Assembly (NCBI GenBank): GCA_964527995.1 | Contig: CAZGRP010000059.1 | Span: 1-24,927 of the forward strand | Length of the DNA: 24,927 bases | Source: CAZGRP01 sp964527995 | GTDB lineage: Bacteria; Zhuqueibacterota; Zhuqueibacteria; Oceanimicrobiales; CAZGRP01 | Direction: 5' to 3' | Shown: piece after piece, positions 17,483 to 22,204 of the stretch | How positions within the stretch are numbered: the stretch's first letter is position 1 | Layout of the letters: every line of letters begins with the position of its first letter | Notes under the pieces: generated by a model | Database searches by the model: none | Told to the model about the DNA's origin: nothing | Seen by the model: the letters and a program-made list of their open reading frames with translations, nothing else | Position numbers and translations under genes: made by a program

Positions 17483-18016
17483 ATGGACCGACGAACAATC
17501 ATTGGTGTCCTTATCTTTTTGGCAGCCTCGCTGTCGTTTCAGCAGATGGTTCAGGCTCAATTCGCGATCCGTAGCAGCGTATTGGCCGGAGGCGGTCTGT
17601 CAGCGGCAAACACGACCTACCGGATGGCGGGTACGCTCGGCCAGCCGCTCATCGGCCGCGTCAGCAGCTCGTCGCTCGTGCACGGTGCTGGCTTCTGGTA
17701 CACGTCGGCGGGCGTGATCACGAGCGTAGAGCAAGTTCCTGCCGCTGTGCCGGCGGCATACCGGCTGGAGCAGAACTATCCGAACCCGTTCAACCCAGGG
17801 ACAACGATCGAGTTCGCGCTTCCGAAGCCGTCGCATGTCACCCTCAAGATCTACGATCTCCTGGGCAGGGAAGTCACCACGCTGGTGAACAAGAAGCTTG
17901 GGCCCGGGGAATACAAGGTGACGTTCGACGCGACCGGCCTGGCCAGTGGTGTCTATCTATATCAGATCCGAGCTAAGGACTTTGTGAAGTCGAGGAAGTT
18001 CATGCTGCTGAAGTGA
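17483..18016 (+). CDS. Small secreted protein with T9SS type A sorting domain
   Basis: The product is 177 residues. The ATG at 17483 is preferred over the in-frame ATG at 17456 because AAGGAG lies at 17470-17475, seven bases upstream. Residues 1-25 form a Sec signal peptide (ends MVQA, then QFAI). Residues 30-75 carry the AGGG-x-S-x-x-N ... GT-x-GQ-x-x-IG ... GFWY pattern that often precedes sorting domains in FCB proteins. Residues 93-177 are the C-terminal sorting domain: YRLEQNYPNPFNPGTTIEF, then LKIYDLLGREV, YKVTFDATGLASGVY and a final KFMLLK. Such proteins cross the inner membrane by Sec and the outer membrane by the type IX system, which removes the domain. There is almost no cargo besides these two parts, so it is likely a minor surface component or partner of the fibre-like protein 176 bases upstream. 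No T9SS machinery gene is in the window. Confidence 0.93.
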   Translation: MDRRTIIGVLIFLAASLSFQQMVQAQFAIRSSVLAGGGLSAANTTYRMAGTLGQPLIGRVSSSSLVHGAGFWYTSAGVITSVEQVPAAVPAAYRLEQNYPNPFNPGTTIEFALPKPSHVTLKIYDLLGREVTTLVNKKLGPGEYKVTFDATGLASGVYLYQIRAKDFVKSRKFMLLK

Positions 18017-18043
18017 GGCCAGGGTTTGTACACGGATGCAGCT

Positions 18044-18112
18044 GATCGAGCCGATTGAGCGGAGGATGCTCCCGGGCTGTTCGGGAGGAAGCCCACTTCC
18101 ATCGGCTCGATC
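18044..18112. repeat. Hairpin repeat, copy A (complete)
   Basis: A perfect 12-bp inverted repeat, GATCGAGCCGAT at 18044-18055 and ATCGGCTCGATC at 18101-18112, encloses 45 bases. Inside is a second hairpin, CTCCCG (18069-18074) with CGGGAG (18082-18087). An alternative inner pairing, GGGCT (18074-18078) with AGCCC (18090-18094), excludes it. The structure lies 28 bases after the T9SS-protein stop and could end or protect its transcript, but no T-run follows. Confidence 0.75.
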
Positions 18113-18155
18113 CGCTGGCTTAACTTGCGGCCCGCTTCGAAAGGGCTTGTCCGCG

Positions 18156-18215
18156 GATCGAGTGGATTGAGCGGAGGATACCTCCAGGCTGCTCGGGAGG
18201 AAGCCCGGTTCAATC
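18156..18215. repeat. Hairpin repeat, copy B (cut by gap)
   Basis: Aligned without gaps to copy A over 60 bases, 50 are identical. The left arm reads GATCGAGTGGATTGA. The visible start of the right arm, TCAATC, pairs with GATTGA before the N gap begins. The inner stem is kept as CCTCC (18181-18185) with GGAGG (18196-18200) despite base changes. Orientation matches copy A, 112 bp apart. Confidence 0.72.
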
Positions 18216-18315
18216 NNNNNNNNNNNNNNNNNNNNNNNNNNNNNNNNNNNNNNNNNNNNNNNNNNNNNNNNNNNNNNNNNNNNNNNNNNNNNNNNNNNNN
18301 NNNNNNNNNNNNNNN
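18216..18315. other. Assembly gap of 100 N
   Basis: A run of exactly 100 N, the usual placeholder for an unknown distance. It begins inside the right arm of hairpin repeat B, so a multi-copy repeat probably broke the assembly here. Confidence 0.97.
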
Positions 18316-18425
18316 GTTTCCAAAGTCCCTCCGCCTGATTTTGCTTGATTCCTTCCCCACTCCTTCCTATGTTTCAGGTCGTGAAATGCCAATCTCACGA
18401 AGCCAACCTGAACCCAGAGCAAGCC

Positions 18426-19724
18426 ATGAGCGGAACTAACGCAACTCTCCACTCAAACTCCACGCCGCTCTCCCGCCGCGACTTCGCCCGCCGTGCCATC
18501 ACCGGCCTCTTTGCTGCTGCGGCGGCCCTGCACCTGCCGCTCGAGAGCGTGGCGACTCCGGCAACCGAGCTTGAACGTCTGGCCGTGGAGACGGAAGAAA
18601 ACAACCTGTGGCGGTTGGTACGACAGCAGTTCCTTTTCGAGCCGGGCCTGATCTATCTCAACACCGGCAGCGTCGGGGCATGTCCCCGCATCGTCATCGA
18701 CTCGACCCTGGCCTTCTGGCGGGCGATCGAGGCGAATCCGGTGCACCACGTCTTCGGCGGCATCGGCGCGCAGATGGAGCAGGTGCGCGAAAAAGCCGCC
18801 CATTTCCTTGGCGCCGACCCGGATGAGATGGTGCTGACACGCAACACCACCGAGGGGATGACGCTGGTGGCCACCGGGCTGCATCTGAAGGCGGGCGACG
18901 AGATCCTCACCACCACCGAGGAGCACCCCGGCGGGCTGCTGTGCTGGAAATACCTGGCCAGGGAGGCCGGCATCGCCGTTCGCCAGATCCAGCTGCCGGC
19001 GCCACCGAAGGACGCCACAGACATCCTGCAGCGCATTGAAGACCACATCACAGCGAAGACCCGGGTCTTGAGCTTCTGCCACGTGTACTACACGACCGGG
19101 CTGCGCATGCCGCTCCGTGAGATCGCCGAGATCGCCCACCGCCGGGGACTCTTTTTGGCTGTCGACGGCGCTCACCCCCCTGGAATGCTGCAGGTGAACC
19201 TGCACGAACTCGGGTGCGACAGCTACGCGTCCAGCAGTCACAAATGGATGCTGGCGCCGAAGGGCAGCGGCCTGCTGTACATTCGAAAAGAGATGCAGGA
19301 CCGGGTTCGGCCGGCCTTCCTGTTCAGCGGCCGCGCTCCCTACACCGGCGCCACCGGCACCCGCAACGTGCCGGGCATCCTCGGTCACGGCGTGGCGATG
19401 GACTTCCACAACACCCTCGGCCGGCAGGTGGTCGAGAAGCGTATCCTGGAACTGAACCGGGTACTCAAGGAGCGCCTGCGGCAGATCCCGGGCGTGCGCT
19501 TGCTGACGTCGATGGCTCCAGAGCTGTCTTCCGGAGCTGCATCCATTGCGATCGACGGACACGAGCCGGCAAAGGTGCGAGCGACGCTGCGCAAAGAGTA
19601 CCATATAGAAGTCAAAAGCTGGAGTGCCGGCGGCCGCAGCGGCCTGCGCATCTCGACCCACATCTACAATTCGGTCGAGGAGATCGATCGTTTCGTGGAG
19701 GCTCTTGGGAAGGTGATCGGCTAG
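18426..19724 (+). CDS. Tat-exported class V aminotransferase-fold PLP enzyme
   Basis: The product is 432 residues. The ATG at 18426 is chosen because it puts a twin-arginine motif (SRRDF, residues 16-20) before a hydrophobic stretch (GLFAAAAAL) with possible cleavage after SVA (about 43). The enzyme is a fold-type I PLP protein of the isopenicillin N epimerase/class V aminotransferase group. Motifs include NTGSVGACP near the N-terminus, TRNTTEGM, EEHPGG, the PLP-ring Asp in VDGAH (D247) and the Schiff-base Lys in SSHKWMLAPKGSG (K273). The late loop TGTRNVPG has no cysteine, which argues against a cysteine desulfurase. Tat export fits an enzyme that binds its cofactor before crossing the membrane, so it should act in the periplasm. 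The substrate cannot be told from sequence or neighbours. The coding region looks intact. Confidence 0.88.
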   Translation: MSGTNATLHSNSTPLSRRDFARRAITGLFAAAAALHLPLESVATPATELERLAVETEENNLWRLVRQQFLFEPGLIYLNTGSVGACPRIVIDSTLAFWRAIEANPVHHVFGGIGAQMEQVREKAAHFLGADPDEMVLTRNTTEGMTLVATGLHLKAGDEILTTTEEHPGGLLCWKYLAREAGIAVRQIQLPAPPKDATDILQRIEDHITAKTRVLSFCHVYYTTGLRMPLREIAEIAHRRGLFLAVDGAHPPGMLQVNLHELGCDSYASSSHKWMLAPKGSGLLYIRKEMQDRVRPAFLFSGRAPYTGATGTRNVPGILGHGVAMDFHNTLGRQVVEKRILELNRVLKERLRQIPGVRLLTSMAPELSSGAASIAIDGHEPAKVRATLRKEYHIEVKSWSAGGRSGLRISTHIYNSVEEIDRFVEALGKVIG

Positions 19725-19833
19725 CCTGAGCCTTCCATGTTCGGTCCCTTCATCTCCTGTGGTTCTGAGTTCTGATCTCGTTTCGTTCCGATTGTTTCGG
19801 GTTGGGTTCCAAAGCGGCGAGAATGGCCTTGGC

Positions 19834-19880
19834 ATTTACTCGGCGCTTTGAGTAAATTTACTCAAGGCCTTGAGTAAATT
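19834..19880. promoter_or_regulatory. Two tandem palindromes before the AAA/DUF4143 ATPase gene
   Basis: Four half-sites alternate in direction: ATTTACTC at 19834, GAGTAAAT at 19850, ATTTACTC at 19856 and GAGTAAAT at 19872. They form two inverted repeats, each ATTTACTC-N8-GAGTAAAT, spaced 22 bp apart. The second is a perfect 26-bp palindrome (19855-19880) when its centre CAAGGCCTTG is included. The array ends 20 bases before the ATPase ATG and about 110 bases after the preceding stop. Paired dyads at about two helical turns suggest an operator bound by two dimers, but no regulator gene is adjacent. Element-end or RNA-hairpin roles remain possible. Confidence 0.75.
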
Positions 19881-19900
19881 GTCAAGGGGTGTCCTTCCCA

Positions 19901-20948
19901 ATGTTCAGAAGACCAATCTACAACGTACTCCGCCAGCGAATCAAGGAACCAAGGCGCTTTCTGCAAGTACTGGTAGGTCCTCGGCAGACTGGGAAAACCA
20001 CACTGGCCCGTCAGATCATGGAGAGCCTGAGAATACCCAGTCACTACGCCACAGCGGACGAGCCCGCCCTGAAGGATCGCGTCTGGATCGAGCAGCAGTG
20101 GGAGGTGGCCCGCACCAAGACCAGGTCGGGGAAGCGGAAGCGTAAGGCCCTGCTCGTCCTGGATGAAGTACAGAAGATCCCTGGCTGGTCCGAAACGGTG
20201 AAGCGCCTGTGGGATGAGGATTCTGCCAGCAGGCTCCCTCTTCAGGTGATCGTTTTGGGCTCTTCGGCCTTGCTGGTGCAACGGGGTTTGACGGAGAGTC
20301 TCGCAGGACGTTTTGAGGTCATCCCGGTCACTCACTGGTCCTTTGCCGAAATGCAGAAGGCCTTTGGATGGAATGTGGAGCAGTACATCTTTTACGGGGG
20401 ATACCCGGGTGCCGCTGCGTTGATTACGGAACCACTTCGATGGTCGCGCTACATCGTTGATTCGTTGATCGAAACCACTCTCTCNNNNNNNNNNNNNNNN
20501 NNNNNNNNNNNNNNNNNNNNNNNNNNNNNNNNNNNNNNNNNNNNNNNNNNNNNNNNNNNNNNNNNNNNNNNNNNNNNNNNNNNNGGTCCTCAACACCGCT
20601 TTGATGACTGCTCCTTCCCAGCGCAACCTCAGGCAGGCGAAGGACGATCCAGAGTACTGGGGCCAACTCGTCGAATCGGCCGTTGGGGCTTCGCTGTACA
20701 ACGGGCTCAAAGGCACGCATGCAGAGCTGTTCTACTGGTCCAGTCGCAATCGCGAAGTCGATTTTGTTCTGCGGCGGGGTGGAGAGGTGGTCGCCATCGA
20801 AGTCAAGAGTTCCCGCCGGAAGACCAGCCTCCCCGGAATCGAGGCCTTCTCGAAAGAGTTCCCGGTCAGAAAGAAGCTCCTCGTCGGGGCCCAGGGGATC
20901 CCCATGAGAGACTTCCTCCTCATCCCGCCGGTGGAATGGTTCGAGTAG
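19901..20948 (+). CDS. AAA ATPase with DUF4143 domain, interrupted by gap
   Basis: The ATG at 19901 gives the usual family opening MFRRPIYNVLRQRIKEPRRF; AAGGGG lies 11 bases upstream. Before the gap the protein has a Walker A (GPRQTGKTT, residues 26-34), a Walker B (LLVLDE, about 84-89), a sensor-like GSSALL, and a HWSFAEM plus YGGYPGAA region typical of AAA_14 ATPases. After the gap, in a different frame, come VLNTALMTAP, YWGQLVESAVGASL, a nuclease-like YWSSRNREVDFVL with VVAIEVKSS, and the stop TAG at 20946-20948. The visible parts total about 316 residues against roughly 380-400 for the family, so some 70 residues (about 200 bp) are probably hidden in the gap. The frame change is therefore an artefact of the 100-N placeholder. 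Members often act alone, and their cellular role is poorly known. Toxin-antitoxin-like or defence roles have been suggested, without support here. Confidence 0.82.
20485..20584. other. Assembly gap of 100 N inside the ATPase gene
   Basis: Exactly 100 N. The protein frame changes across it, and the family length suggests about 200 bp of real sequence is missing. The flanks show no repeat that would explain the break. Confidence 0.97.
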
Positions 20949-20956
20949 TCCGGCGA

Positions 20957-21647
20957 GCTGTAGCCGTCCTCATGCTGGTCGAGCAGGGCAAGGTCTCCCT
21001 CGACGACGACATCACGAAGTACCTGCCCGACTATCCCACGCAGGGCCACACCATCACCGTCGAGCACCTGCTGACTCACACCTCGGGGATCAAGAGTTAC
21101 ACCGGCATGCCGGAGTGGCTGTCGCAGTGGCGGAAGGACCTTACACTCACCGAGCTCATCGACCTGTTCAAGGACCAGCCGATGGATTTTGCTCCCGGTG
21201 AAAAGTGGTCCTACAACGTATGGCTACGGCTGGAACATCCTCGACTACAAAGGCCACCGCGTCATCGAGCACGGCGGCGGTATCAACGGCTTTCGGACCT
21301 ATACCCTGCGCATGCCGGAGGATCGCGTCTTCGTCGCCATCCTCTCCAACCGTGAGACCAGCGAGCCCGCTCTCGACCAGTTGGCTCTGCAGATCGCTGC
21401 CCTGGTGATCAACGAGCCCTACCAGGACCCGCCAGTGGTCAAGCTGGACCCGAAAGCCATCGACGCGTTCGTCGGCGTCTACCAGATCGACGAAAAACGA
21501 CAGATGTTCATCACCAGGGACGGGGACCGGATCTTCTATCAACGCACGGGTGGAGAAAAGCAGGAGGTGTTCCCGTCGTCGCCCACCGAGTTCTTTTTCA
21601 AGAATTCTCTGACTCGCATCCGCTTCAAGACGGCCGCGGACGGGAAG
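20957..21647 (+). pseudogene. Remnant of a beta-lactamase-fold serine hydrolase
   Basis: Homology begins about nine bases after the ATPase stop with AVAVLMLVEQGKVSLDDDI and HLLTHTSGIKSYT. These are hallmarks of class C beta-lactamase/PBP4*-like serine hydrolases. The catalytic S-x-x-K should lie just before this point and is absent, as are the signal peptide and start. The sequence reaches PGEKWSYN, the start of the Y-x-N motif, then at about 21218 jumps one frame and some 130 residues onward to YGYGWNILDYKGHRVIEHGGG, which holds the H-x-G motif. A C-terminal domain of the DUF3471 type (VVKLDPKAIDAFVGVY) follows until the N gap at 21648. Losing both the nucleophile and the middle block rules out activity as assembled. 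Either the gene is decayed, or short-read assembly joined pieces wrongly at 20949-20957 and 21218. Confidence 0.78.
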
Positions 21648-21747
21648 NNNNNNNNNNNNNNNNNNNNNNNNNNNNNNNNNNNNNNNNNNNNNNNNNNNNN
21701 NNNNNNNNNNNNNNNNNNNNNNNNNNNNNNNNNNNNNNNNNNNNNNN
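21648..21747. other. Assembly gap of 100 N
   Basis: Exactly 100 N. The same seven bases, CGGGAAG, occur directly before it (21641-21647) and directly after it (21748-21754), next to a palindromic repeat. The end of the hydrolase gene is lost here. Confidence 0.97.
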
Positions 21748-21753
21748 CGGGAA

Positions 21754-21804
21754 GTAGCGCAGGCATCTTGCCTGCCTGGGTTGCAGGCTGGAAGTCTGCG
21801 CTAC
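21754..21804. repeat. Palindromic repeat next to the third gap
   Basis: A perfect 9-bp inverted repeat, GTAGCGCAG (21754-21762) and CTGCGCTAC (21796-21804), encloses 33 bases. Within it GCCTGC (21770-21775) pairs with GCAGGC (21783-21788). From memory, elements with this GTAGCGCAGGCATCTTGCC-type sequence occur as dispersed short repeats in many environmental genomes. Its position at the gap edge fits a multi-copy repeat. No open frame belongs to it. Confidence 0.75.
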
Positions 21805-21850
21805 ATTTCCCCGAGGCTGAGCCGTCGTTACCCCTGCCTGCAATTTCCCC

Positions 21851-21879
21851 TTGACTTCCCCGAACCCCCGGTGTATATT
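21851..21879 (+). promoter_or_regulatory. Sigma70-like promoter for the LuxR-family regulator
   Basis: TTGACT at 21851-21856 and TATATT at 21874-21879 are separated by exactly 17 bases, one mismatch each from the sigma70 consensus. Such a match is unusual in GC-rich surroundings. It differs from the TTTG/TAnnTTTG promoters of classical Bacteroidota. The only intact gene downstream is the regulator. Confidence 0.6.
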
Positions 21880-21957
21880 GCCCGCATCCGCCTCCTCCGG
21901 CTGACTTCCAAACAGCGTTCCCATCAAGCAAAACATTTCTCCCGCATCTGATCTCCC

Positions 21958-21987
21958 GAGGGGCGAAAGCTACACTCTCGTCCCCTC
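21958..21987 (+). promoter_or_regulatory. Stem-loop in the regulator's leader
   Basis: GAGGGGCGA (21958-21966) pairs with TCG-T-CCCCTC (21978-21987), giving nine base pairs with one bulged T and an 11-base loop. It has no following T-run, so it is not a simple terminator. It could stabilise or regulate the leader RNA. Confidence 0.4.
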
Positions 21988-22030
21988 CAGCCAGACGACT
22001 GAGGACAAACAGAGCACCGTGAAGGAGAAC

Positions 22031-22129
22031 ATGGACGATTCAATGAAAGGCCGGGTGCGGGATGTGAGTGCCGAGTTGACCGACACAGGTGCCGGTGGTG
22101 CGATCGGAGAGGGAGAGTGTGCGCCGTAG
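22031..22129 (+). CDS. Possible 32-codon leader reading frame
   Basis: An ATG at 22031 with AAGGAG at 22022-22027 (only three bases between) opens a 32-residue frame, MDDSMKGRVRDV to GEGECAP, ending at the TAG at 22127-22129, 75 bases before the regulator. It has no recognisable domain, signal or membrane segment. Being between promoter and regulator it could be a leader peptide, but a chance frame is about as likely. Confidence 0.2.
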   Translation: MDDSMKGRVRDVSAELTDTGAGGAIGEGECAP

Positions 22130-22204
22130 CGCGCTGGACACCGGTTTATCGAGAATGCCGTTGATCAGCGGTAGGCAGTTCGGAGACCAGCACCAGAACG
22201 ACCT

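Larger units (their letters stand above)
18017..18425. other. Intergenic region with hairpin repeats and an assembly gap
   Basis: These 409 bases hold no supported gene. They contain two copies of a hairpin repeat (described separately), a 100-base N gap and about 110 bases of AT-richer sequence before the PLP-enzyme start. No terminator with a T-run and no convincing promoter was found for either flanking gene, although the PLP-enzyme promoter could lie in the gap. Confidence 0.7.
21748..22204. other. Intergenic region and long leader of the regulator gene
   Basis: These 457 bases contain, in order, a palindromic repeat, a sigma70-like promoter, a strong hairpin and a doubtful small reading frame, each listed separately. 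From the predicted start point (about 21886) to the regulator ATG is about 320 bases, long for a simple leader. No known riboswitch consensus was recognised. Confidence 0.6.

Noticed and set aside
19762..19775. GTTCTGA repeated twice upstream of the ATPase palindromes
   Set aside because: Only two 7-bp units; it may be a trace of a heptamer array but could easily be chance.
18453..19835. A 460-codon minus-strand frame opposite the PLP enzyme
   Set aside because: It mirrors a well-supported + strand enzyme and has no recognisable motif.
19901..20948. Frameshift mutation in the ATPase gene
   Set aside because: The frame changes only across a 100-N placeholder of unknown true length, so no mutation is needed.
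20949..21647. A working beta-lactamase or resistance gene
   Set aside because: The S-x-x-K region, the start and an internal block are missing, so the assembled sequence cannot encode an active enzyme.
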